A DNA stretch of 64,000 bases, taken from assembly GCA_026400815.1 (NCBI GenBank), contig JAPLOI010000018.1:1-64000 (forward strand), in the 5' to 3' direction. Source of the stretch: Alphaproteobacteria bacterium. GTDB lineage: Bacteria; Pseudomonadota; Alphaproteobacteria; Acetobacterales; Acetobacteraceae. The position numbers and the translations under genes were made by a program. Positions 26,247 to 34,254 of this stretch are shown here, in pieces (within the stretch, counting starts at the first letter, position 1; every line of letters begins with the position of its first letter). A model generated the notes under the pieces. The model did no database searches. It had not been told where the DNA came from and was given only the letters and a program-made list of their open reading frames with translations.

Positions 26247-26523
26247 CGATCGCCGGGCTGGCCGGTGGCGGCGCGCAAAACAAAGACTCATACCAGCCCG
26301 CATCGGCCCATTCTTCATGGGTCGATGCAAGGAGGGGCAGGTAGGAGCACGACGTTTCGTGATGGTTAACAACGCATGCGCGGTCTGGACGCGGGACGGT
26401 TTCGGGCAGTAAACTGTTAGCTGGAAACTCGGCATTCCGCCACGTGCGGGGATGCGCCGTGCGATGCCAGGCGCAGCTCCGTTTCGGTGCGGCTGCGCCT
26501 CTCCGCGAAGGACCAAGCGAACG
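26247..26523. other. Intergenic region before the ELWxxDGT-repeat protein
   Basis: No gene is visible between the hairpin and ATG 26524. The stretch repeats the GATCGCCG word of the hairpin arm once (near 26248), has a small CCCAT-TCTTC-ATGGG hairpin near 26308-26322, and becomes A/T-richer around 26361-26420 (GATGGTTAACAACG, AGTAAACTGTTAG), where the promoter is probably located. I cannot place -35/-10 boxes with confidence. Confidence 0.4.
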
Positions 26524-28866
26524 ATGGCCACGATCTTCACGGCAATCGGCACGGGGCGCGGGCAGGAGCTGTTCATCAGCTACGGGCCAGGCACGGCCAC
26601 CACCCTGGTGAAGGACATCCGCAGCGGCGCCACCGGCTCCAGCCCGCAAATGCTGGGCCCGCTGCTGGTGAACGGCATCAGCGACCCCACGAAACTGCTG
26701 CTGCTGGCCGATGACGGCACGGCCGGCGCCGAGCTCTGGATCACAGACGGCACCGCCGCCGGAACAACCCTGTTCAAGGACATCAATGAAGGTGCGGCCG
26801 GCTCCTTCGCCTCCACCTGGATCTCCGTCGGCACCCATGCCGTGTTCACGGCGGAAACGGCGGCTGCTGGCAACGAGCTGTGGGTCAGCGACGGCACCGC
26901 GGCGGGAACAACGCTGCTGGCAGACCTCAACACCGGGGCAGCCAGCGCGGCGCCGCTGTATCTCGGCCCCCTGATCGCCGGCGGCAAGACCGATTCCGCC
27001 CGCGCCATGTTCGTGCTGGACGATGGCAAGACCGGCCGCGAAATCTGGATGACCGACGGCACATCCGGCGGCACCACCCTGCTGAAAGACATCAACCCGA
27101 CAGGCAGTTCCACCCCCTCCACCTGGACGGCCGTGAAGAACCTGGCCGTCTTCAGCGCCAATGACGGCACGAACGGCCAGGAACTGTGGGTCAGCGACGG
27201 CACCGGCGCCGGCACCACCCTGCTGCTGGATGCCGCCGCGGGTTTGCCAAGCTCCGACCCCGAAGTGCTGGGGCCGCTGCTGGTCGGCGGCGTGGCCGAT
27301 CCCAACACGCTGCTGGTGGCGCAGGACGACATCACCAACGGCCGCGAACTGTGGGTGACTGACGGCACCAAGGCCGGCACCACCCTGTTCCTGAACATCG
27401 CCGCCGGCACCACCGGCTCCGACCCCAGCGCCTGGTCCGCGGTCGGCAAACTCGCCGTCTTCGCCGCGACAACGGCCGCCGAGGGGCGCGAACTCTGGGT
27501 CACAGATGGCACATCGAAGGGTACCTCGCTGCTGCTCGATGCCCGGCCCGGCGCCACCGGCTCCGACCCCATCATCCTCGGCCCCCTCATCACCGGCGGC
27601 GTGCCAGACCCAACCCGCCTGCTGGTGCGGCTGGACGACGGCACGAACGGCGCCGAGCTCTGGGTGACCGACGGCACCAAGGCCGGCACCACGCTGTTCC
27701 TCGATATCAACCCCGGCAGCAAATCCAGCGACCCCACGGGCTGGACGGCGGTAAACGGCCAGGCCGTGTTCGTGGCCACCACCGATGCCGCGGGCAGCGA
27801 ACTCTGGGTCAGCGACGGCTCCTCCCCCACCATCGTCGGCCCGCTGGTGGAAAACGGCCTCGCCGATCCCTCACGCCTGCTGGTGCAGCTGGATGATGGC
27901 ACCAACGGGCAGGAACTCTGGGCCACCAACGGCACCGGTGCCGGCACCGTGGCCTATGCCACCCTGAATGCCGGTGCGGCCGGCGCCTTCGCACTGCCGG
28001 GCCTGGAAGTGGCCACCAAGCTGGCCGATTTCTCCAATGCCACCGGCGGCGTCACCTATGCCATCGGCGCCTCCACCGTGGAGAACATCCTCGGCTCCTC
28101 CAAGGACGACACCTTCACCGGCAGCACCGCCGCCAACGCCATCGATGGCGGCGCCGGCACCGATACGGTGGTGTTCAGCCAGAAGGCCGACCAATACACG
28201 ATCGGCATCCTCGGCAATGTCACGCGCGTGTCAGGGCCGGATGGCGCAGACGAGATGCGCTTTGTGGAGCAGCTCCAGTTCGGCGCCACCGCGGCCATCA
28301 CGGTGGATTCGCTGCGCGGCCAGCCGGGCACCGAAGAGCTCTACCAGAACCTCGTGGATGGGCAGCTTCGCTTCGGCCTGCCAACCCGCCTGGCACCCAA
28401 CAGCAACAACCTCGTCTACATCCTGCCCGCCGATAACGGCAGCGACGTGCTGGAAGGCACCTCCTTCAACGATTTCGCCAACCTCGGCGCCGGCAACGAT
28501 GCCGCCTCCATGGGCGCGGGCGACGATTTCGTGGATGGCGGCGGCGGCTCCAACTTCCTCACCGGCGGCCTGGGCAGCGACACCTTCTTCATCGACGGGC
28601 GCGACCTGGTGCCGGTGTGGTCCTGCGTCACCGATTGGCAGCCCGGCGAAAAACTCACCCTGTGGGGCTGGCGCGACGGCGTGAGCCTGGCCGCCTGGGA
28701 CGACAGCAACGGCCTGCCCGGCTTCCTCGGCGCCACCCTCTTCGCCGATATCGACGGCAACGGGCTGGTGGAAACCGCCATCACCTGGACCGGCGTCACC
28801 AAGGCGGAATTGCCGATCGGCGTTCCCTTCGAAGTGAGCGGCGTGGGCGTACTGTTCTTCAACTGA
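26524..28866 (+). CDS. Secreted ELWxxDGT-repeat protein with RTX-type C-terminus
   Basis: The 780-residue protein has no N-terminal signal peptide. Residues 10-480 hold ten copies of a repeat centred on ELWVTDGTxAGTTLLxDI, at about 15, 70, 118, 173, 220, 275, 323, 378, 426 and 464. The spacings alternate 55 and 48, so the true unit is a double repeat of about 103 residues; the copy at 426 is shortened. Residues 525-550 and 640-692 carry RTX-like Gly/Asp motifs (GAGTDT, LGAGNDAASMGAGDD, GGLGSDTFFIDG). These bind calcium and mark type I secretion substrates. The last 90 residues resemble an RTX C-terminal export region. ATG 26524 is chosen because the upstream in-frame residues are Arg/Cys-rich and not conserved-looking. 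It is probably a cell-surface or extracellular protein; export may use genes elsewhere or the nearby machine. Confidence 0.8.
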   Translation: MATIFTAIGTGRGQELFISYGPGTATTLVKDIRSGATGSSPQMLGPLLVNGISDPTKLLLLADDGTAGAELWITDGTAAGTTLFKDINEGAAGSFASTWISVGTHAVFTAETAAAGNELWVSDGTAAGTTLLADLNTGAASAAPLYLGPLIAGGKTDSARAMFVLDDGKTGREIWMTDGTSGGTTLLKDINPTGSSTPSTWTAVKNLAVFSANDGTNGQELWVSDGTGAGTTLLLDAAAGLPSSDPEVLGPLLVGGVADPNTLLVAQDDITNGRELWVTDGTKAGTTLFLNIAAGTTGSDPSAWSAVGKLAVFAATTAAEGRELWVTDGTSKGTSLLLDARPGATGSDPIILGPLITGGVPDPTRLLVRLDDGTNGAELWVTDGTKAGTTLFLDINPGSKSSDPTGWTAVNGQAVFVATTDAAGSELWVSDGSSPTIVGPLVENGLADPSRLLVQLDDGTNGQELWATNGTGAGTVAYATLNAGAAGAFALPGLEVATKLADFSNATGGVTYAIGASTVENILGSSKDDTFTGSTAANAIDGGAGTDTVVFSQKADQYTIGILGNVTRVSGPDGADEMRFVEQLQFGATAAITVDSLRGQPGTEELYQNLVDGQLRFGLPTRLAPNSNNLVYILPADNGSDVLEGTSFNDFANLGAGNDAASMGAGDDFVDGGGGSNFLTGGLGSDTFFIDGRDLVPVWSCVTDWQPGEKLTLWGWRDGVSLAAWDDSNGLPGFLGATLFADIDGNGLVETAITWTGVTKAELPIGVPFEVSGVGVLFFN

Positions 28867-28891
28867 TGCCTGGGGATTGCGCCCTTTCCCA

Positions 28892-28940
28892 GGAAGACTC
28901 TTCTTTTTGTGAACAAAAAGAAGCAAAAAAACTTCATTCA
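28892..28940 (+). repeat. A/T-rich intergenic element, copy 3 (single unit)
   Basis: The palindrome CTTCTTTTTGT-GA-ACAAAAAGAAG lies at 28900-28923, followed by GCAAAAAAACTTCATTC. It lies 33 bp after the stop of the ELWxxDGT protein. No inverted partner unit is present. The loop variant GTGAAC is shared with copy 4. Confidence 0.8.
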
Positions 28941-29078
28941 CTTGCGGCTCGCTTTTCCGTGGCGAACCAGCGAAGCGGGCAAGGCCTAGCCATCAGTTAG
29001 TGTTAATATACGTTAAATCGCCTGAAATAGTAAATTTTCCCTAGATCTCCGGTGTTGCCTGTGCGATGGCTCACCGTG

Positions 29079-29474
29079 ATGCCACATCCCGTCGCCGCTC
29101 CGATCGAAGCCGACGCCCTTCGCCGCTTGGCGGAGGCGATGAATCGCGTCCATTTTCCGGCGCCCCTCCTCCACCTGCTCCTCGCCCTGCTGGCGTTCCT
29201 CACGGGGAACAAGGCGGTCATGGCCCAACTCACCCTGGCCACCGCCTCCGCCCGCACCTGGCGCACCCCGCTTCGGGATTGGCACTTCTCCCCCACCGGC
29301 GAAACCATCGACGACCTGGCACCCGTACTCCATCCCCGCGCCCTGCGTCGCCTGCGCCGCCAACGCGCCTGGATCGGCTGGATCCTGCGCGGCCGCCCCG
29401 GCCGCGGCATGCGCCGTTCCGGCAACCGCGCGCCCGCACCTTCCCCCGCTTGCACCGCCCGTGCACCGCCATAG
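29079..29474 (+). CDS. Hypothetical small protein
   Basis: I do not recognise this 131-residue protein. It has a hydrophobic helix near residues 28-45 (PLLHLLLALLAFLTGN), a middle part with ATASARTWRTPLRDWHFSP, and a basic tail (HPRALRRLRRQRAWIGWILRGRPGRGMR). ATG 29079 is used; an in-frame GTG 27 bp upstream is possible. The 140 bp upstream is strikingly A/T-rich (TTAGTGTTAATATACGTTAA near 28997-29016) compared with the rest of the window, so a promoter is likely there. It may be membrane-associated. It is unusual in lying between the two surface-protein genes. Confidence 0.5.
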   Translation: MPHPVAAPIEADALRRLAEAMNRVHFPAPLLHLLLALLAFLTGNKAVMAQLTLATASARTWRTPLRDWHFSPTGETIDDLAPVLHPRALRRLRRQRAWIGWILRGRPGRGMRRSGNRAPAPSPACTARAPP

Positions 29475-29613
29475 GCGAAACGCGCCCGCACTCACCACGA
29501 ATCCGTCCTTGTTCCACCGCCTCGCGCGGCGATGACTCTTGCCCGAACGAAACGCTCTGGGGCGAAGCACACCCGCCATCCCCGGCAACGGCCGGCGATG
29601 GCGGGAGGAGGCA

Positions 29614-31119
29614 TCAGACCGTCACGCGGTACACCCGGCCCTGCGTGGACGAAACGAGCAGCTTGCCGGTGTCGTCGAAGGCCAGGCCGCTGATCTCGGC
29701 GTCGTTGATGCCCTGGGAGGCGAGGTTGATGCGCCGCACCTCCGTGCCGGTGCGGCTGAACTCCACCAGCGTGGAGGTATCGTTGTAGCTGCCCATCCAC
29801 AGATTGCCGGTATTGGGATCCACCGCCAGCCCGGCCTCGTCACCCCAAAGGGGCGAGTTGAAGCTCGCCAGCACGGTGCCGTCCGCCGGATCGATCTCCA
29901 GGATCTTGCGCGGGTTCTGGCTCCGGTCGAGCACGAACAGGTGGTTGGAGCTGGCATCGTACAGCCCCGCCGTGGTGTCGTAGTTGGTGCTGTCGATCCG
30001 CCCGCCCACCATCAGCGTCTGGATGCGGCTGGCCGAGCCGCCGCGCACCACGTCGTCGCCGTCGTCGAACACCCCGTTCACGGGATCGACGCCCACATGG
30101 ATCCGCGCGCCGATCATCGCGCCGGCCACGCGCAGCTGCCCGATGAACCCGGCGCCAAATGTGTCGGCATCCGCCCCGGTGCCGCCCAGCTTGCCGTCGG
30201 CCCCCAGCGTGGCGCCCACCATCAGGTGCGCGCCGACCAGGCTGCCGCCCACCGCGAACACGTCGATCGCCTTGGTGGCCAGCGTGCCGGAGAAGATGCC
30301 GCCGGTGGCCACCGTGCCGGTGCGCCCCACCACATCCGCACTCCAGCCCGCGCCCACCGAGCGCACCGCGATGCTGCCGATATCGCCGGCCACCTGCCAC
30401 ATCCCGCCCGTCAGTGCGCCCGCGAGCACGCTGCCCAGCGCGAGATCCAGGCTGGTGAGCGTCATGCTCATGTTGAGCTGGCCGGCGCTCGAAAGGCTGC
30501 CCACGGAGGGCGCCACGATGCCGTTGGCCACCACGCCGCCGGATTGCCAGCTTTCCACCGCCACGCTGCCGATCGCGGCCGTGGAAGACAGCACCATGTC
30601 GCGCACATTGCCCAGCACGATGCTCTGCACCGCGCCCTGCACCGCGAAGCTGCTCACCGGATCCGTGCTGGAGGCGGTGAAGGAGGCCATCGGCCCCGAA
30701 AGCGTTACGCCTTCCAGGTTCACCCGCCCATTGCCGCCCACGCCGCTGAGCGTGAAGACGCTGGTGGCATCGGTGCCGGTGATCAGCAGGGTCGGCAGCG
30801 CGGCGCCCTGCACCACCTGGAACTGGCCGGGCCCGGTCAGCGTCGCCGTCACCTTGGTGTCGTCGGCATCCAGGAACTCGGCGCTGCCGGTGCCGCTGGC
30901 CAACACCGTGCCGGCCGGCACGCCAGACAGCAGCAGCCGCGGCTCATAGGATTCGAACAGCACGGGGTTGGCCGCCGGGCGCGCGGCCGGCGCCGCCTCA
31001 TGCTTGGCCGAACGCCGCTGCTTGCGCCATTTCAGCCGCCGGTCATGCCGGTTCGCGTCCCGTCCATCGCGGTCGCCGGCGCTGTCACCCATCTCGTCGG
31101 GTCCGAACGGCCAGGGCAT
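29614..31119 (-). CDS. LEPR-XLL-type surface/exported protein
   Basis: The 501-residue protein has no classical signal peptide. It has a basic N-terminus (residues 20-40), then LFESYEPRLLLSG at about 54-66, a match to the LEPR-XLL motif found near the N-terminus of large exported proteins. Residues 70-370 are Gly/Ser/Val-rich, beta-type sequence with repeated short motifs (VGSLSSAG, IGSIAVRS, GRVNLEGV). Residues about 375-501 look like part of an NHL/PQQ-type beta-propeller (NHLFVLDRSQNPRKILEIDP, GLAVDPNTGNLWMGS, GLAFDDTGKLLVSSTQGRVY). A GGAG site precedes ATG 31119. It lies next to the adaptor/M50/SecA-like genes and is my candidate cargo for that machine. Confidence 0.75.
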   Translation of the reverse strand: MPWPFGPDEMGDSAGDRDGRDANRHDRRLKWRKQRRSAKHEAAPAARPAANPVLFESYEPRLLLSGVPAGTVLASGTGSAEFLDADDTKVTATLTGPGQFQVVQGAALPTLLITGTDATSVFTLSGVGGNGRVNLEGVTLSGPMASFTASSTDPVSSFAVQGAVQSIVLGNVRDMVLSSTAAIGSVAVESWQSGGVVANGIVAPSVGSLSSAGQLNMSMTLTSLDLALGSVLAGALTGGMWQVAGDIGSIAVRSVGAGWSADVVGRTGTVATGGIFSGTLATKAIDVFAVGGSLVGAHLMVGATLGADGKLGGTGADADTFGAGFIGQLRVAGAMIGARIHVGVDPVNGVFDDGDDVVRGGSASRIQTLMVGGRIDSTNYDTTAGLYDASSNHLFVLDRSQNPRKILEIDPADGTVLASFNSPLWGDEAGLAVDPNTGNLWMGSYNDTSTLVEFSRTGTEVRRINLASQGINDAEISGLAFDDTGKLLVSSTQGRVYRVTV

Positions 31120-31288
31120 GGCGGTACTCCGTCTCAGAAATCAACGCCGTCCGGCGGCGAGGCCGCGGGAACGTGGGCACGGCTTGATGCCAGGGCGCGG
31201 CCACGCCCCTGCAATCGCCAGCATGGGCGGCCAAGCGGCCGCGTCCTCCCATCTTTGCGACAGGTTAATCTTGCACCCGCATGCGCTG

Positions 31289-31303
31289 TTTCGCAATGCG
31301 AAA
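31289..31303. promoter_or_regulatory. Inverted repeat upstream of the LEPR-XLL gene
   Basis: TTTCGCA-A-TGCGAAA is a perfect 7-bp inverted repeat in an A/T-enriched patch (31289-31320). It lies about 170 bp upstream of the LEPR-XLL start and just past the end of the adaptor gene. It could be an operator; there is no regulator gene nearby. Confidence 0.3.
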
Positions 31304-31358
31304 ACGTTACCATACCGGACTCTGTGCCATCACAAAAACGAAGTGTGCACCAATGAAC

Positions 31359-32183
31359 TCAGCGTGTTTCGGGGCCGAATCGCACGGCACAGCGCACGCC
31401 GGCCGGTAGCGCCTTGTCCGGGTTGGGCAGGGCCAGCCGCACCCCGAACGTGCCGGAGGCCGCATCCATCACCGGATCCACCACCAACACCCGTGCCGCC
31501 ACCGGCTGGGCGCCCGGCAGTTCCGGCAGCACCTGCGCCGCCATCCCCGCCCGAACCTGCCCGTGCAGTGCCGCCGGCACGAACACCTCCACCCGCAGCG
31601 GGTCTATCTGCGCCAGCGTGAACACCGGGCTCTGGTCGTGCCGGAACTCGCCCACCCGCAGCAGGCGCTCCATCACCACGCCGTCGATCGGGCTCACCAG
31701 CGCGCGCTGGCGCAGCAGCGCCTCCGCCTGCGCCACTTCCAGCTGCGCCACCTCGCGGTTCAGCACGGCCAGGCGAAGCTGGTTCTCCGCCACCTTCATC
31801 TCCGCCTCCGCCTCCTCGCTGCTGTTGCGCGAGACGAGGTTGCCGGTGGCAAGCTGGCTGGCGCGGCCATGCTTGCGCTGCAGATAGGCCAGCCGTGCCT
31901 GGTTGCCCGCGATGTCGTGGTCGTTCGTCGCCCGCGCCCGCGCCAGCGCCAGGTTCGCCCGCTCCACATCGTCTGACAGCGTGCCCAGCACCTGGCCCTT
32001 GGCCACCCTGTCGCCGCGGTCCACATCGAGCCGGGTGATCAGCCCGGTCGCCTGGCTGGCCAGCTTCACCACCTGCTCCGGCTCGATCACGCAATCGAAG
32101 TTGCGCGATGCAAGCGGTTGCGCCGATGCCGGCCCCGCCAGAACCACCGCCACCATCATCCCGACCACGCGCATTCCGGCCAT
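31359..32183 (-). CDS. HlyD/RND-type periplasmic adaptor subunit
   Basis: The 274-residue membrane-fusion protein has a signal peptide (MAGMRVVGMMVAVVLAGPAS, cleavage near ASA-QP). It has a barrel-sandwich half motif ASQATGLITRLDVDRGDRVAKGQ (about 43-65), a central alpha-hairpin (about 75-155) and RALVSPIDGVVMERLLRVGEF, the returning half. It ends in a short beta-barrel. It would bridge an inner-membrane pump to the outer envelope. It lies divergent from the GAF-HlyD/M50/SecA operon (151-bp shared upstream region) and just upstream of the LEPR-XLL gene on the same strand. ATG 32183 gives the correct signal peptide. Confidence 0.85.
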   Translation of the reverse strand: MAGMRVVGMMVAVVLAGPASAQPLASRNFDCVIEPEQVVKLASQATGLITRLDVDRGDRVAKGQVLGTLSDDVERANLALARARATNDHDIAGNQARLAYLQRKHGRASQLATGNLVSRNSSEEAEAEMKVAENQLRLAVLNREVAQLEVAQAEALLRQRALVSPIDGVVMERLLRVGEFRHDQSPVFTLAQIDPLRVEVFVPAALHGQVRAGMAAQVLPELPGAQPVAARVLVVDPVMDAASGTFGVRLALPNPDKALPAGVRCAVRFGPETR

Positions 32184-32334
32184 TGCACCCCCAACCAGGG
32201 CTGCAAGCCTGCGCCAGCTAGGCCCGCCCCGGCAAGTCGTTGCCGGCGCGGCTGCTTTACCCTTTCTACACCCGGTCCGCTGGTCCAATATCCCCAGGCG
32301 GCGCCCCGCCGCCGGCCACCACCCCAAGGACACG

Positions 32335-34251
32335 ATGTCGGAGACGACCCCGACGCCTCGCGACGCCGCTGCCCGCCCCGTCGCCCCCCCTGGGGACCGG
32401 GCCACGGAGCGCCGCGCCAGGCTCTGGGCCATCCTGCACGACGATTCAGCCCTTCAGGCGGAGTACTTCGCTGCCTGGCTCGCGCTGCAATGCGAATCCC
32501 TGGCCGGCGCCACCGGCGGGCTGCTGCTGCTGCGCACCGCCGAGGGCGGCACCCACCCACAGGCCAGCTGGCCTGCCCCGGGTACGCCCTCCGCCCGCGA
32601 CAATGCCGATCTCGCCCGCCTCGCCGAGCGCGCTTTGGCCGAGGCCCGCACCATCGCCGCCTGGGGCCGCACCCCGATCCAGGGCACCATGGCCCTGTTC
32701 GTCGCCCAGCCCTTGGGCCCCGACGGCAAACACAATGCCGTGATCGCCGTCACCCTCACCGTCGCCGGCGGCATGGACCGCACCGACCCGGAGGCGATCG
32801 GCCGCCAGCTGCGTGCCGCCGCCGGGTGGCTGGATGCCTGGCGCTGGCGCCAGCCGCTGGAGGCAGCGCGCGCCCGCATCGCCATCGCCGCCACCGGGCT
32901 CGATATCCTGGCCGCCACCGGCGAGCACCGCGGGCTCACCGCCAGCGCCATGGCGCTGGTGAACACCCTGGCCACCCGCCTGTCCCTGGACCGCGCCGCA
33001 ATCGGCCTCGCCCGGCGCGACGGCGTGGCACTGCAGGCCGTCTCCCACGCCGCGGATTTCCAGAAGGGCAGCCGCATCGCCGACGCCCTGGCCGAGGCGA
33101 TGGACGAGGCCCTGACCCAGAACGCCACCCTCGCTTTGCCGGAACAGGAAGGCGGCCCACGCCGCGTGACGGTCGCCCACCGCGCGCTGCACACCGCAAG
33201 CGGCACCAGGGGCGGCCTCGCCTCCGTCGTCCTGCCCGGCCCCGGTGGCAAACCCACCGCCGTGCTCACGCTGGAACGCCATGCCAGCCCGTTCACGCCC
33301 GACGAACTGGCGCTGGCCGAAACCGTCGCGGCGCTGACCGGCCCCGTGATCGGCCTGCACGCCGCCGAGCGCCGCTGGATCAGCGGCCGCGCCCGCGACC
33401 TGCTGGAACAAGGGCTGCACGCCCTGTTCGGCCCCGCCCGCCCCGCCCTGAAGCTCGGCACCGTCCTGGCCCTCGCCCTCGTCGCCACCCTCGCCCTTGT
33501 GAAAGGCGAATACCGCGTCGCCGCCCGTGCCGTGGTGGAAGGCGAGGTGCAGCGCGCCGCCGTCGCCCCGTTCGACGGCTACCTCCGCTCCGCCCCCGTG
33601 CGCGCCGGCGATCTCGTGAAGCAGGGCGACACACTCGCGACACTGGACGACCGCGACCTGGTGCTCGACCGGCTGAAATGGATCGCCGAGCGCGAGAAGC
33701 TCGCCCAAAAACACCGCGAGGCCCTGGCCAAGGGCGAACGCGCCACGCTCGCCGTGGTCGCCGCCCAGCTCGCCCAGGCTGAGGCGGAGATGAGCCTCGC
33801 AGAGGAGAAACTCGCCCGCAGCCGCATCGTCGCCCCGTTCGACGCCATCGTGGTCAGCGGCGATCTGCGCCAGACGCTCGGCTCCCCGGTGGAACGCGGC
33901 AAGGTGCTGTTCGAACTCGCCCCGCTCGATGCCTGGCGCCTGGTGATCCATGCCGATGAGCGCGAGGTGCGCTGGCTCGCTGCTGGCCAGCACGGGCTGC
34001 TCGCCCTCGCCAGCCAGCCCACCACCCGCCTGCCGGTGCGCGTGGAACGCGTCACCCCCGTCGCCGTGGCGGAGGATGGCCGCAACTTCTTCCGCGTGAA
34101 GGCCAAGCTGGAAACCCCGGATGCCGCCGCACTGCGCCCAGGCATGGAAGGGATCGCCAAGATTGAAACCGGCCCGCAGCGCCTGCTGTGGATCTGGACC
34201 CATTCCATCGTCGATTGGCTGCGCCTGTTCGCCTGGCACTGGCTGCCGTAA
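32335..34251 (+). CDS. GAF-domain / HlyD-like membrane-fusion protein
   Basis: The 638-residue fusion has a GAF-like domain at about 185-340 (SAMALVNTLATRLSLDRAAI, then LALAETVAALTGPVIGLHAA), a transmembrane helix at 373-390 and an HlyD-like periplasmic part. That part has GYLRSAPVRAGDLVKQGDTL (415-434), a coiled coil to about 500, then RSRIVAPFDAIVVSGDL and a beta-barrel. A cytoplasmic sensor domain on a membrane-fusion protein is unusual and suggests signal-gated export. It lies 3 bp before the M50 gene. The domain order matches genes found with PqqD-M50-HlyD proteins; the role in LEPR-XLL export is inferred. Confidence 0.82.
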   Translation: MSETTPTPRDAAARPVAPPGDRATERRARLWAILHDDSALQAEYFAAWLALQCESLAGATGGLLLLRTAEGGTHPQASWPAPGTPSARDNADLARLAERALAEARTIAAWGRTPIQGTMALFVAQPLGPDGKHNAVIAVTLTVAGGMDRTDPEAIGRQLRAAAGWLDAWRWRQPLEAARARIAIAATGLDILAATGEHRGLTASAMALVNTLATRLSLDRAAIGLARRDGVALQAVSHAADFQKGSRIADALAEAMDEALTQNATLALPEQEGGPRRVTVAHRALHTASGTRGGLASVVLPGPGGKPTAVLTLERHASPFTPDELALAETVAALTGPVIGLHAAERRWISGRARDLLEQGLHALFGPARPALKLGTVLALALVATLALVKGEYRVAARAVVEGEVQRAAVAPFDGYLRSAPVRAGDLVKQGDTLATLDDRDLVLDRLKWIAEREKLAQKHREALAKGERATLAVVAAQLAQAEAEMSLAEEKLARSRIVAPFDAIVVSGDLRQTLGSPVERGKVLFELAPLDAWRLVIHADEREVRWLAAGQHGLLALASQPTTRLPVRVERVTPVAVAEDGRNFFRVKAKLETPDAAALRPGMEGIAKIETGPQRLLWIWTHSIVDWLRLFAWHWLP

Positions 34252-34254
34252 CGG

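Noticed and set aside
28416-28937. Short peptides starting MKFFCFFLFTKR-like at several sites
   Set aside because: They are translations of the A/T-rich repeat unit read outward from the element; the same leader appears at several copies fused to unrelated antisense frames.
29539-31356. A 605-codon open frame on the plus strand
   Set aside because: It is antisense to the LEPR-XLL gene, which has a good ribosome site and a recognisable motif.
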